The position numbers and the translations under genes are program-made. A stretch of DNA of 64,000 nucleotides from a virus, in IMG/VR virus record IMGVR_UViG_3300037343_000250, positions 1 through 64,000 of that record; one strand, 5' to 3'. The notes under the pieces are model-generated. The model saw only the letters and a program-made list of their open reading frames with translations. It was not told where the DNA came from and did no database searches. This document shows positions 54,001 through 62,893 of the stretch, piece after piece (the stretch's first letter is position 1; the number at the start of each line of letters is the position of its first letter).

Positions 54001-54118
54001 TGGATGGAAAAAAGAAACCCCTTGGGGGTGTAGACTTTCATTAGAAGAAGAAGAGTGGTATTGTGATGATTGTCCTGTACAAGAACAATGCCCAGCTCAA
54101 AAACATTGGAGTAAATAA
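53996..54118 (+). pseudogene. C-terminal gene fragment without a start codon
   Basis: Open frame with no ATG, GTG or TTG, ending EEEEWYCDDCPVQEQCPAQKHWSK-stop. The Cys cluster looks like a real metal-binding C-terminus. It abuts the right edge of the left repeat copy, so the 5' end was probably deleted by recombination at the repeat. Confidence 0.6.
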
Positions 54119-54119
54119 T

Positions 54120-54905
54120 ATGAAAAATGATCTATTTGGTGATCGTATGAAAGAGTACGAAAAGGTATATACATCAGCAAGAATTTCACAACCAGACATC
54201 TTATGTGTTAGGATAGATGGAAAGCGATTTAGTAAGTTCACCAAAGGTTTTATCAAACCCTTTGACATTAATCTTAATAGGGTTATGGTAGATACAACTA
54301 TGCAAATTGCAACAGAAACAAATGCAAAATTTGCGTATACACAGTCAGATGAGATCACTTTGATCTACTCAATGGATAACCCAGAAGCAGAATATATTTT
54401 TGGCGGCAAAGTATCTAAAATAAACTCTATACTTGCATCTATGACTACTGCATATTTTAACGCAGAAATACTAAAAGTTGCCCCTACACAAATGGCAGGC
54501 AATGGCTATGCATTCTTTGATTGTAGATCCTTTGCGGTCCCATCTTTAATCGAAGCTTCTAATGTAATTTTGTGGCGTGTTCAAGATGCAAAGAAAAATA
54601 GTATCTCATCGCTGTTCAGATGGACAGCGGGGCATAAAAAAATGCAAAATTTATCTGGAAAGGATATGATTAGAGTTTTGGAGAAAGATTTTACTGTTGT
54701 ATGGGATAATTTGCCCAATGCTCAAAAATACGGGACATACATCAAACCTGTGTCCCATGATATCTGTATAACACCCAAAAAACTATATAATGGCACGAAT
54801 AAAATCCAAACTGTCAAAAGAAAAAAATACGAAGAAATTGATTTGGGGTATTTCGGTGGGTATTCACTCGAAGAAAGAGTAGAACTTTTAACTAGTCATA
54901 TGTGA
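54120..54905 (+). CDS. Thg1-like tRNA 5'-end nucleotidyltransferase
   Basis: 261 aa from the ATG at 54120 (TTGGAG upstream). Thg1 and its bacterial/phage relatives add nucleotides in the 3'-to-5' direction, adding G-1 to tRNA-His or repairing 5'-truncated tRNAs. Motifs: CVRIDGKRFSKFTKGF (Asp33), YTQSDEITLIY (Asp77, Glu78) and FGGKVSKINSILASMTTAYFN, then FDCRSFAVPS. It could act on the phage's own unusual tRNAs, which is inference. Its last codons and stop lie in the right repeat copy. Confidence 0.88.
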   Translation: MKNDLFGDRMKEYEKVYTSARISQPDILCVRIDGKRFSKFTKGFIKPFDINLNRVMVDTTMQIATETNAKFAYTQSDEITLIYSMDNPEAEYIFGGKVSKINSILASMTTAYFNAEILKVAPTQMAGNGYAFFDCRSFAVPSLIEASNVILWRVQDAKKNSISSLFRWTAGHKKMQNLSGKDMIRVLEKDFTVVWDNLPNAQKYGTYIKPVSHDICITPKKLYNGTNKIQTVKRKKYEEIDLGYFGGYSLEERVELLTSHM

Positions 54906-54922
54906 AATACATGTTGACTTAC
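54886..54922 (+). repeat. 37-bp direct repeat, right copy
   Basis: Second copy of the 53964-54000 repeat. It ends with TTGACT, followed after 17 nt by TATAAA, a complete promoter for the next gene. Confidence 0.9.
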
Positions 54923-54973
54923 ACCCATTTTAGATATATAAAGTAATTCTAATGACAAATAAAGGAACACACC

Positions 54974-55147
54974 ATGAAACTAACTTTTGGAATACTGCTT
55001 ATCGTTTTTGTTGCGGTTATGCCGCTTGTATTGATCTGGGCAGTTAATACCCTATTCCCAGTTGCTGCTATCCCGTTCGTATTTGAGACTTGGTTGGCCG
55101 CGCTTGTAATCGGCGGCATGTTTAGTAAAAACACGGCTGGTAAATAA
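54974..55147 (+). CDS. Small membrane protein, 57 aa
   Basis: AAAGGAAC ribosome site. Two hydrophobic segments (FGILLIVFVAVMPLVLIWAV, FETWLAALVIGGMF). Comparatively GC-rich. Unknown. Confidence 0.55.
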   Translation: MKLTFGILLIVFVAVMPLVLIWAVNTLFPVAAIPFVFETWLAALVIGGMFSKNTAGK

Positions 55148-55219
55148 CAGGCTGACACTGCCCTATTGTGATGCTATTGTTAAACAGTAGGGCGAAAACA
55201 TATCAAAGGAAAACACGCT

Positions 55220-55336
55220 ATGACATACTTTCTGATTATACTTATTACACCTATTATTGCACTTGCAGTAGGTTATTTTTATGGACACGACAATACCGAG
55301 CCAGTTTTTGACTTGCAAAATGAGAAAGATATCTGA
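55220..55336 (+). CDS. Small membrane protein, 38 aa
   Basis: ATG after AAAGGAAAAC. One helix TYFLIILITPIIALAVGYFYG and a polar tail ending QNEKDI. Followed within 2 nt by the next start. Confidence 0.5.
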   Translation: MTYFLIILITPIIALAVGYFYGHDNTEPVFDLQNEKDI

Positions 55337-55337
55337 C

Positions 55338-55478
55338 ATGTTTAATTTTTTACTTTTGTTGTTTGTCGTTTTTAGTATTGGCATGGCGGCTTTCACTTTT
55401 TCAAAATGTGGTTCGCGTACATTGATGCTAGGAAATGGCGGTGCTTATGCAGCATTTAGTGGTATGTGCGACAATTAA
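55338..55478 (+). CDS. Small membrane or exported protein, 46 aa
   Basis: ATG at 55338; the longer frame overlaps the preceding gene. N-terminal hydrophobic FNFLLLLFVVFSIGMAAFTF, then a short Cys/Gly-rich tail. Confidence 0.45.
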   Translation: MFNFLLLLFVVFSIGMAAFTFSKCGSRTLMLGNGGAYAAFSGMCDN

Positions 55479-55554
55479 AACTAAATTGGTGCTTGACAGG
55501 ATACGGATTAATTGATAATCTGTATTCATAAGGTAACACAAAAAGGAACGAAAC

Positions 55555-55896
55555 ATGTCTTACATCTCAAAAGAAATGAAGTCTGTCCGTATGCCAAACA
55601 TCAAAGCCGTACTGAAAAAGTATGACATGAAAGGTACTGTTTCTATACCTAACAATTCTAAGATAGTCGTTACACTTACTTCAGGTAAGGTTAATATTGG
55701 CGAAAATGTAAATGTTTACAACATTGATTATAACTTTAAAGGTGTTGCAAAAGACTTTTTGAACGAACTTGTTGCCGCAATGAAAGGCAGCGATTGGTAT
55801 GATAATTCCGAAGTCAATAGCGATTACTTTGATGTCGCATTTTATTACGGTATTGATGTAGGTAGGTGGCCTAAGAAATTCGTACTTACAGAGTAA
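55555..55896 (+). CDS. LPD29-like domain protein, 113 aa
   Basis: TTGACA-N17-TAATCT promoter (55493-55521) and AAAGGAAC upstream. The C-terminal GSDWYDNSEVNSDYFDVAFYYGIDVGRWPKKF fits the large polyvalent protein-associated domain 29 pattern (N-SD---DYF---Y---I--G-W-KPF), found in phage and plasmid proteins. Unknown function. Confidence 0.6.
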   Translation: MSYISKEMKSVRMPNIKAVLKKYDMKGTVSIPNNSKIVVTLTSGKVNIGENVNVYNIDYNFKGVAKDFLNELVAAMKGSDWYDNSEVNSDYFDVAFYYGIDVGRWPKKFVLTE

Positions 55897-55924
55897 TTTT
55901 AACATGAAATTAATGAGGGCTTGA

Positions 55925-57922
55925 ATGTCAAACTTCCTAACGTTTTCTAAACTGGTGCGCAAACAATTTGATATGATGTCAAAAGGCGAGCTATTTACCA
56001 CAGATATTGATACAGATGTTCTTTGGAATGCTTATCTAGGAGCATTTCCACAAGGTACTGATCCTATTTTTAAAGAGCGCACAGAACATGATTGTAACTG
56101 CTGCAAACAATTTATTGCCAATATTGCAAATGCAGTATCTATTAAAGATGGTGTAATGACAACAGTTTGGGATGCCGCTATTGTAGATGCACCTCATCCA
56201 TATGACGTAGTATCTGCGACAATGGCAGAAATTGTTCGGTCAAGCAATGTGAAAAATATTTTTCGCAAATCCGAAGCACGTTATGGTCAAGAAGTAAGCT
56301 ACCAACAAATTGAGAATAATGATGTGAAACAGTGGCATCATTTTGAAGCAGAACTAAAATGCAAATTTGTTTCTGCTGAAGGCCCAACTCTCATGTCAGT
56401 CGCAAAATCAAATGTGCATGTTTTTCAGCGTGGGTTAGACGAGCTAAGTATGTCTGCAATTGATTCTGTATTGGATCTTATCAAATCTAACAGCATCTAT
56501 CGTGGGCAAGAGTTTCAATCCATCATGGAACAGTTTAAACATTTTAAAGAGCAGTACGGAAAGCTTAATTCAGACCAATCTAAAAATTCATATGTATGGG
56601 AACACTTTTCTAATTTTGCATCCCGTCTTCGCAACACTGTAATTGGTTCGCTGGTTCAAGATTTGACAGAAGGCGTTGATTTAGAACAGGCTGTGCGGAT
56701 GTACGAGTCGAAAGTGGCACCTGACACTTATAAGCGTACTACATCACTTATCACGCCAAATATGATCAAAGAAGCAATGAAAACTGTTGATGATTTGGGC
56801 ATTGGTGAAAGCCTAAAGCGTCGTTTTGCGAATCTATCTGATATCAGCGTAAACGATGTTTTGTTTGTAGATACGAAGGCTCGTGATCAGATGAAAGATG
56901 GCGGGATTGCGGATCTTCTAATGAAAGAAGTAAAACCACAGAAAAAAGCTACACAACATAAAATTGAAATTGGCATTTCAGAATTTATCAACACTGTAAT
57001 TCCACGTTCCGAATCTATGGAATTGCTGTTGAAAAATGAATTGTCGGAAAATCTTATGAGTTTGACAGCACCTATCAATGAAGATGCACAAAACATTTTT
57101 AAATGGGATAACAACCTATCTTGGTCATATAATGGTAATGTTGCTGATTCTATCAAAGAAAAGGTGAAGCGCGCGGGGGGTAATGTAGATGCTCAGATGC
57201 GCGTAAGCCTGAATTGGTTTAATACAGATGATTTGGATATCTATGTAACTGAACCAAATGGCAATCGCATTTATTTTAGTAACAAATCAAATAAGCTTGA
57301 TGTTGATATGAATGTCAGTAATCCTGTTTGTGATGCGGTGGAGAACGTTCGGTGGTTGACTACGCCTAGTGATGGGTGTTATAGTGTTATGGTCAATAAT
57401 TTTACCAAACGGGAATCTATTGATGTGGGATTCAATCTTGAAGTAGAATCACATGGTAAGATTTATGAGTTTTCTTATCCTAAAGGGGTACAAGGTAATG
57501 TAAAATCTATCGAGATTTATGTTAAGAATGGTGAAATTGTTTCAATTGATAAGCATTCCGGCATCCAAGAAAATTCTGCGTGCAGAGAAATTTGGAATTT
57601 GAAAACAGAAACATTCGTAAAAGTCAATACTATTGCTACCAGCCCAAACTATATGGATGAAAATGGTTCGGGGAATAAGCACTGGTTTTTTGTGCTTGAT
57701 GATTGTATCAATCCAGATGAGACAAGAGGATTCTACAACGAACAATTGCGCACCGACCTAACAAAACATCGCAAAGTGTTTGAAATCCTTGCAGACAAAC
57801 TAAAATGCGAGTATACTACAAAGCAGATGAGCGGCGTCGGTTTTTCTTCTACCAAAAAGAATTCTGTTGTTGTTCATGCTAAAGGCGAAAAACTTAATCA
57901 ACTCTATAAAATAAACTTTTGA
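55925..57922 (+). CDS. Large protein with DUF2135 (YfaP-like) domain, 665 aa
   Basis: N-terminal two thirds are unique, with EHDCNCCKQFI near residue 55 (a Cys/His cluster). Residues about 425-530 carry RVSLNWFNTDDLDIYVTEPNGNRIYFSN...PSDGCYSVMVNNF, the DUF2135 beta-sandwich pattern. I recall this pairing with a short partner, as here with the next gene, in other phages and bacteria. Function unknown. Confidence 0.6.
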   Translation: MSNFLTFSKLVRKQFDMMSKGELFTTDIDTDVLWNAYLGAFPQGTDPIFKERTEHDCNCCKQFIANIANAVSIKDGVMTTVWDAAIVDAPHPYDVVSATMAEIVRSSNVKNIFRKSEARYGQEVSYQQIENNDVKQWHHFEAELKCKFVSAEGPTLMSVAKSNVHVFQRGLDELSMSAIDSVLDLIKSNSIYRGQEFQSIMEQFKHFKEQYGKLNSDQSKNSYVWEHFSNFASRLRNTVIGSLVQDLTEGVDLEQAVRMYESKVAPDTYKRTTSLITPNMIKEAMKTVDDLGIGESLKRRFANLSDISVNDVLFVDTKARDQMKDGGIADLLMKEVKPQKKATQHKIEIGISEFINTVIPRSESMELLLKNELSENLMSLTAPINEDAQNIFKWDNNLSWSYNGNVADSIKEKVKRAGGNVDAQMRVSLNWFNTDDLDIYVTEPNGNRIYFSNKSNKLDVDMNVSNPVCDAVENVRWLTTPSDGCYSVMVNNFTKRESIDVGFNLEVESHGKIYEFSYPKGVQGNVKSIEIYVKNGEIVSIDKHSGIQENSACREIWNLKTETFVKVNTIATSPNYMDENGSGNKHWFFVLDDCINPDETRGFYNEQLRTDLTKHRKVFEILADKLKCEYTTKQMSGVGFSSTKKNSVVVHAKGEKLNQLYKINF

Positions 57923-57933
57923 AGGGAAATAAT

Positions 57934-58332
57934 ATGAATATTTTTGAAAATGCTACACGTCGTAAATTCGGGTTCACTTCAGTTGTGGGGGTTCTTACTG
58001 TGACAGAATTGTGGGATTTGCCGCTTACATCTGCGCGCGGCGCAAACTTAAATGATGTTGCAAAGGCTATCAATCGTGATTTGAAAATGCAAGAAGAAGA
58101 TACTTTTGTCTCAACTTCTGTAAACACCAAACGTGCAGTAGACGAACAGAAGCTCGAATTGGTCAAATATATCATTGCTGTAAAGCAACAAGAAAACGCC
58201 CAACGTATTGAATCTGCCGAAAAAGCAAAACGTAAAGAGCAATTGCTTACACTTTTGGCAAAAAGGAAAGATCAAATTCTGGAAAATAAGACACTGGAAG
58301 AAATTCAGGCAGAATTGGCTACATTGGACTGA
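57934..58332 (+). CDS. Partner of the DUF2135 protein, 132 aa
   Basis: ATG at 57934 after AAGGGAAAT. N-terminal FTSVVGVLTVTELWDLPLTSARGANLNDVAKAINRDL and a long charged helix in the C-terminal half. Probably co-translated with the upstream gene. Unknown. Confidence 0.6.
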   Translation: MNIFENATRRKFGFTSVVGVLTVTELWDLPLTSARGANLNDVAKAINRDLKMQEEDTFVSTSVNTKRAVDEQKLELVKYIIAVKQQENAQRIESAEKAKRKEQLLTLLAKRKDQILENKTLEEIQAELATLD

Positions 58333-58337
58333 TTATA

Positions 58338-58362
58338 GGGGCAGACTAAATTAGTCTGCCCC
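58338..58362 (+). terminator. GC-rich hairpin
   Basis: GGGGCAGACTAA pairs with TTAGTCTGCCCC almost end to end. No T-run follows, so termination is uncertain. Confidence 0.55.
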
Positions 58363-58390
58363 ACCACCAACCGCAACAAAGGACATAATT

Positions 58391-58666
58391 ATGGAAAAGA
58401 AAAAAATTAGCATTGTAATTTCCGGTGCTACTGGGGCCGGAAAATCCACAGTTGCCGCCTATATTATGAAGGCATTTAGTGATGCTAAAGTAGAAGTCAA
58501 ATTTCTAGACGAAGATCTTTCTTCTATCGAGCACAAAAATCTATTTGCCGAGCAAAGTAGACTAGAAGCAGTACTTTCCAATGTTGCTATATCACTAGAG
58601 ACAAAACAGTTAAAACTAATTGGCTGTGTTAGAGGGTTCTGCATTGCCAAGGATGTAATTGAATGA
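58391..58666 (+). CDS. Small P-loop protein, 91 aa
   Basis: Walker A GATGAGKST near residues 12-20, then a short alpha/beta stretch with EVKFLDEDLSS. Too short for a full kinase; perhaps a minimal nucleotide-binding protein. Overlaps the next start. Confidence 0.6.
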   Translation: MEKKKISIVISGATGAGKSTVAAYIMKAFSDAKVEVKFLDEDLSSIEHKNLFAEQSRLEAVLSNVAISLETKQLKLIGCVRGFCIAKDVIE

Positions 58667-58821
58667 ATGAACATCATAGTAAATTATTATTATTTTTGCT
58701 GGCAGCAGAAAACAATGATCCCACTATGCGTTTTGGGGTCTATACTATCCATGAAGCTATCAATAGTCTTGCATCAATACTCGAAACCACTCCAGACAAA
58801 TTACGAAAATCGTTAGAATAA
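58663..58821 (+). CDS. Small hypothetical protein, 52 aa
   Basis: Overlaps the previous gene by 4 nt. Single helix-rich domain with FGVYTIHEAINSLASILETTPDKL. Unknown. Confidence 0.45.
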   Translation: MNEHHSKLLLFLLAAENNDPTMRFGVYTIHEAINSLASILETTPDKLRKSLE

Positions 58822-58909
58822 AATTTTATTAGTTATCAAAGCTATTGACAGTGCAGTAAAAATAGTATAATTTTTTATTGTAACCAAAGTAAACAGAAAG
58901 AGACTTAAA

Positions 58910-59077
58910 ATGAATGCTGATGAATTATCTGAGCTACTTAGCGAAAACTTCGCGTTGGATGTGGAAGTAATCCAAGGTTTTAATTGTAACGAAATACGGG
59001 TGCGTATTCGTAATATAAACACGGGACGTGATGTTCTAACAACCTCTGCTTATTTGCCAGACCCCGAACACCAATAG
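58910..59077 (+). CDS. Small hypothetical protein, 55 aa
   Basis: TTGACA/TATAAT elements around 58843-58870 and AGAAAGAGAC upstream. Acidic N-terminal helix and two short strands. Unknown. Confidence 0.45.
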   Translation: MNADELSELLSENFALDVEVIQGFNCNEIRVRIRNINTGRDVLTTSAYLPDPEHQ

Positions 59078-59120
59078 TAGAAGTGACACAGTTAATACAT
59101 TAAAATAGATAGGAAAAATA

Positions 59121-59588
59121 ATGGTTGAAGTAATTACAATTACAAAGTTCAAGTCAAAAAATGGATTGACATACGAAACGCATGATCTTGCAAAAAAAGC
59201 AGATGATGAATATGCTTTTAGCATGTGTGATATGGGCGCTACAGAGGTCAAAAATTACGAAAAAGAATTTGATATGTATATGAAACGGTTGACATCTTTG
59301 GTAGAAACTAACAGGACTTCTTTTCCTATGTTCTGGAGACTTATAGGAAAACACACTTCCGAAAACTTTATGGCAAATAGCTATGACCAAATAGAAGAAA
59401 TTGGTATGGCCATGTTTAGTACGAATTATCAGTATTATATCTCTGATGATGAAAAAACAAGAAGCATAGCAAAAAATATTATGGACAATTCAAACAAGAA
59501 AGCAGCGTATGCTTTCGTATGGGAACGCTCCAACAAAGGCTACGAATACGAAGATGTAGAAAAATTTACTGTCACAACTTTTGGCTGA
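59121..59588 (+). CDS. Hypothetical protein, 155 aa
   Basis: N-terminal KFKSKNGLTYETHDLAKKADDEYAF resembles the start of phage proteins that act on small motifs (YET---A---D). The rest is helical. Unknown. Confidence 0.5.
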   Translation: MVEVITITKFKSKNGLTYETHDLAKKADDEYAFSMCDMGATEVKNYEKEFDMYMKRLTSLVETNRTSFPMFWRLIGKHTSENFMANSYDQIEEIGMAMFSTNYQYYISDDEKTRSIAKNIMDNSNKKAAYAFVWERSNKGYEYEDVEKFTVTTFG

Positions 59589-59680
59589 TGAAAATTATTA
59601 ACAGAAAAAGACACTTTATGTATTGACTAACCATTCAATCTGTCGTATACCTATTATGTAGAAAATAGTAAGGATTTAAA

Positions 59681-59881
59681 ATGACAGGTGCTGAAAAATT
59701 AATTGCTTCTTTTTACTCGAAACCCGTTACTTTTTGTACCTCATCCGATGGATTTCGTGCGGTAGAAGTTTTTAATGTACACACATTTAGTTATGAAGTG
59801 CATGAAGTCCTTGTTTTGGCAGCGGAAATTATGAAATATAAGCGCATGATGAACCGCTTGCGCAACAAAAGAAACAAATAA
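59681..59881 (+). CDS. Small hypothetical protein, 66 aa
   Basis: AAGGATTTAAAATG start. Short beta part, then a basic C-terminus (MKYKRMMNRLRNKRNK). Unknown. Confidence 0.45.
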   Translation: MTGAEKLIASFYSKPVTFCTSSDGFRAVEVFNVHTFSYEVHEVLVLAAEIMKYKRMMNRLRNKRNK

Positions 59882-59927
59882 TATTTTTATGTTGGCATGA
59901 AACCAGTATAAGATTTGGTGAGGCAAA

Positions 59928-60590
59928 ATGAGTAAAACAAGATATATAGGCGATGTACACGGCTACGTTCGCGAACTGCAATTGGTCCTGAACAATCTTC
60001 CTCAGGAAGTCACTTCTGTCGTTCAAGTTGGTGATATGGGCGTGGGGTTTGAAAAAAGCAAATATTGGCACACAAATCTTGATAATATGATGGTTCGCAA
60101 AAATGCAAAATTCATTCGAGGAAATCATGACTCGCCTAATGAATGTAAGAAGATGAAATCGTGGATTCCAGATTCTACAGTTATTAATGATGTAATGTAT
60201 ATGGGCGGTGCTTGGTCGATTGATCACCATTGGAGGACTATGGGTATTGACATGTGGGAGGATGAAGAACTCTCTTATGCTGATCTAAACATTGCTATCA
60301 ATATGTTTGAACTTGCACAGCCAAGAGTAATGGTTACGCACGATTGTCCTGCAGAGATCGCTCTCGAACTGTTTATCAAAACAGGGAACAGTTTAGGAGG
60401 TAAAAACCAATCCAAAACTAGGACCGCATCGGCACTACAGGCCATGTTTGAAGTCCACCAGCCCGATTTGCACATTTTTGGTCATTGGCACACTGATGTT
60501 GATAAAGTTGTAAATGGGACAAGATTTATTTGTCTTGGTGAACTCAGCTATTGTGATGTTGATGATGATACTCTTGAAGTTGCATGGTAA
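59928..60590 (+). CDS. Calcineurin-like metallophosphoesterase
   Basis: 220 aa. Motifs IGDVHGYV, VQVGDMGVGF, IRGNHDSPN, MVTHDCP and FGHWHTD in order give the full set of metal ligands. A third phosphoesterase in this window, of a type different from the PPP-like (11388) and A1-like (25795) ones. Substrate unknown. Confidence 0.88.
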   Translation: MSKTRYIGDVHGYVRELQLVLNNLPQEVTSVVQVGDMGVGFEKSKYWHTNLDNMMVRKNAKFIRGNHDSPNECKKMKSWIPDSTVINDVMYMGGAWSIDHHWRTMGIDMWEDEELSYADLNIAINMFELAQPRVMVTHDCPAEIALELFIKTGNSLGGKNQSKTRTASALQAMFEVHQPDLHIFGHWHTDVDKVVNGTRFICLGELSYCDVDDDTLEVAW

Positions 60591-60626
60591 AAATAATATA
60601 ATCACTTTGAAATTAAGGAACATTTC

Positions 60627-60992
60627 ATGAAAAATTATAAAGTTGACAATTGGGTTATTATAAAATTTAATGGTGTGGAACCACACTATAGAGTTCTCAG
60701 TGGAAAATCAGGTGGCTACCTTGATGGTAGCAGTTGGTGCATGGAAAGCGGCATCATAAGTGTTAAAAGTAGAACTGACCATTATGTGAGTCTAGGCGAA
60801 AAGATAGAAATCTTTTTGTATGAATTTTTCAGCACAAGTGGTTCTTGTTACACTTGCAACAAAGAATCTTACGGTATCAAAATGAACAACGCATATGTTT
60901 GGGACAAGCTAAAAAAAATCCATGGGGATGAAGTCGAATTGATGAACGAAGATACAGATTGGCTGGACATTGATTGGCTGATCAAAGTATAG
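60627..60992 (+). CDS. Conserved phage protein, paralog of the 53268 gene
   Basis: 121 aa. Aligns over its length with the 53268 protein, with an extra loop holding CYTCNKE. Good AAGGAAC ribosome site. Unknown role. A 200-nt gap follows with a TTGACT-N17-TATAGT promoter near 61121-61149. Confidence 0.65.
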   Translation: MKNYKVDNWVIIKFNGVEPHYRVLSGKSGGYLDGSSWCMESGIISVKSRTDHYVSLGEKIEIFLYEFFSTSGSCYTCNKESYGIKMNNAYVWDKLKKIHGDEVELMNEDTDWLDIDWLIKV

Positions 60993-61194
60993 TATTATAA
61001 ATTTCAGTACTATAGTTGTTGGATTATAATCCAAGAACATTTTCAACAGTGTTTTCTAAATTAGCGATTGTTGCGTTGATTGCATTGTGGCCTATCACCT
61101 ATAAAAGAACGTAATATCTATTGACTTTGATCTACTGAAAAAGTATAGTTGACGCAACACTTCGATTAGCTTATAACAATAAAAGGTCTGTGAA

Positions 61195-61395
61195 ATGAAA
61201 GTTTATATTTACCTACATGACTGGCATGTTGATTATGATATGCACGGTACTAATATCGTCTGGGTGTCAGATGAACTACATCTACCAACTTATAATTCTA
61301 TAATTCAATGCTGTCACCGAGTGGAGTTCTGGGAAGACGGGATCAAACAATGGACTAAGGAACAAGTCGGAAAAATGTCACCAAATTGGATCTGA
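61195..61395 (+). CDS. Small hypothetical protein, 66 aa
   Basis: Begins MKVYIYLHDWHVDYDMHGTNIVWVSDE, an aromatic/acidic small phage protein. Promoter-like TTGACT about 70 nt upstream. Unknown. Confidence 0.5.
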   Translation: MKVYIYLHDWHVDYDMHGTNIVWVSDELHLPTYNSIIQCCHRVEFWEDGIKQWTKEQVGKMSPNWI

Positions 61396-61438
61396 TAAAC
61401 ATCTTTTGGCTAATTTTTATATGTGTATCGGAAAGCGC

Positions 61439-61612
61439 ATGGAATTTAAAAACTACAAACCAAAGCATTACTCTGGAATGCCAGAAGAATTAAAGTCTTA
61501 TGATGAAGTGGAAGTTGTATTTTCGGATTCGGATGAGTCTTGGATTGACATTGCTTGTAACTTTGGGTGGAATAAATGTGATATTGTGAAATATAGAAAA
61601 GTGACAAAATGA
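61439..61612 (+). CDS. Small hypothetical protein, 57 aa
   Basis: ATG at 61439 (CGGAAAGC upstream) preferred; the frame is open further back to 61406. SYDEVEVVFSDSDE suggests a short beta-rich protein. Stop overlaps the next start. Confidence 0.45.
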   Translation: MEFKNYKPKHYSGMPEELKSYDEVEVVFSDSDESWIDIACNFGWNKCDIVKYRKVTK

Positions 61613-61860
61613 TAATAGATATAGAAACGATATTGTCGAATCAAAGAGGTTATAGCAAAGATATTATCTTTGGAACTTTTGACGAATTTATGATAATTGA
61701 TGAAACAGATTGGCTTTCTGAAAACATATCATTCATTGAACCTAAAGTTAAAGACTGGGAATCGCGCATTCCAGATAGTAATCCATTTAATAGATCAATA
61801 TCAAACCCGTCCGAAAAGACACGCGCAAAACTTCGCTCAAAAAGAAAGAATAAGAAATGA
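61609..61860 (+). CDS. Small hypothetical protein, 83 aa
   Basis: 4-nt overlaps on both sides indicate an operon. Acidic N-terminal part and a basic C-terminus (KTRAKLRSKRKNKK). Unknown. Confidence 0.45.
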   Translation: MIIDIETILSNQRGYSKDIIFGTFDEFMIIDETDWLSENISFIEPKVKDWESRIPDSNPFNRSISNPSEKTRAKLRSKRKNKK

Positions 61861-62090
61861 AAGATGCTTCGGAAAAATTTCATATTGAATTTGTGAAACT
61901 AGTAGAAAATAAACCCAATATAACCAGACAAGATTTCTTGGAACGTGTTCCTATGATCGGTGAAGAAGTATTGACTAACACAGATGGCTCGCAGGAAAAT
62001 TTTAACGGAAAAGTGACTAAAATCAGAACAGTTGTGGTGGATATGTTTTGCTATCATGTGGTCACATTGTCGGTAGAAAATGTAAGCTAA
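61857..62090 (+). CDS. Small hypothetical protein, 77 aa
   Basis: Overlaps the previous gene. Helix then beta strands (NGKVTKIRTVVVDMFCYHVVTLSVE). Unknown. Confidence 0.45.
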   Translation: MKDASEKFHIEFVKLVENKPNITRQDFLERVPMIGEEVLTNTDGSQENFNGKVTKIRTVVVDMFCYHVVTLSVENVS

Positions 62091-62123
62091 AAATATTGAA
62101 TTTATCAAAGAAGGAAATTAGTA

Positions 62124-62387
62124 ATGGGATATTCACGCATTAGCCAAACCGCTAAAGACTTCTGGCCTGTCAATACGCCTACCGAATTGTATCTATATTT
62201 TCCTGATGGTTATGTCATCAGTGAAATTTTAAATATGGCTAAAGATCACTTTGGCGATGATTCTGATATCAATAATATCGAAATTAGCGCAGAATATATC
62301 CACACATCTGATATTAACTATGATCAATACGTTTCGTGTGACTATACAAACTTTATCGTATTGAAGAAAAAAGCACAAACTAATTAG
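62124..62387 (+). CDS. Small hypothetical protein, 87 aa
   Basis: AAGGAAATTAGTAATG start. Sequence with FPDGYVISEILNMAKDHFGDDSDINNIEISAEYIHT, a pattern of small phage proteins. Unknown. Confidence 0.5.
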   Translation: MGYSRISQTAKDFWPVNTPTELYLYFPDGYVISEILNMAKDHFGDDSDINNIEISAEYIHTSDINYDQYVSCDYTNFIVLKKKAQTN

Positions 62388-62459
62388 GTGTGAGCCGAAA
62401 AAATATTGTCTATCGCCATAGAATATGTTATATTGATACTTGAAAATGAAAGAAACCAA

Positions 62460-62681
62460 ATGAAACTAATTGCCATAGCATTACTGTCGTCCTTGATCTT
62501 GGCTGGGTGCAACGAAGAAGGCAATGATTATACTAAATCATTCACATCAGTTTGTCTTTCAGACGTTCAATACTGGTACAGGAATTCCTCGCATAAAGGA
62601 TTTCTTGCAGTAAGAATTGATTCCGAGACATTGCAGCCAATGCGCTGTATTCAGCATCAAAATTCCTATGAAGCTAATTGA
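62460..62681 (+). CDS. Small lipoprotein, 73 aa
   Basis: ATG 62460 gives MKLIAIALLSSLILAGCNEE, a signal peptide with lipobox LAGC. The short mature part has two more Cys. It would be membrane-anchored in the host envelope; superinfection exclusion is possible but unproven. Confidence 0.65.
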   Translation: MKLIAIALLSSLILAGCNEEGNDYTKSFTSVCLSDVQYWYRNSSHKGFLAVRIDSETLQPMRCIQHQNSYEAN

Positions 62682-62874
62682 TAAACTCATGGATATAGAT
62701 GCCATGCTGTATGGTAAAGGCGGAACAAACTTTATCAATATTCGCATTGTGATGGATGATATTGATGATCTAGTTTTGGAAAAAAACAGCAATGCAATTA
62801 AATTTGCAGATAGTATGGAATTACTACATTCAGTATTAAAGAAAGTAACGGAAATAAAATCTGATAATAGGTAA
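62668..62874 (+). CDS. Small hypothetical protein, 68 aa
   Basis: ATG 62668 overlaps the lipoprotein end by 14 nt. Helical, acidic (IVMDDIDDLVLEKNSN). Unknown. Confidence 0.45.
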   Translation: MKLIDKLMDIDAMLYGKGGTNFINIRIVMDDIDDLVLEKNSNAIKFADSMELLHSVLKKVTEIKSDNR

Positions 62875-62893
62875 ATTTAAATAAGAGAATTAG

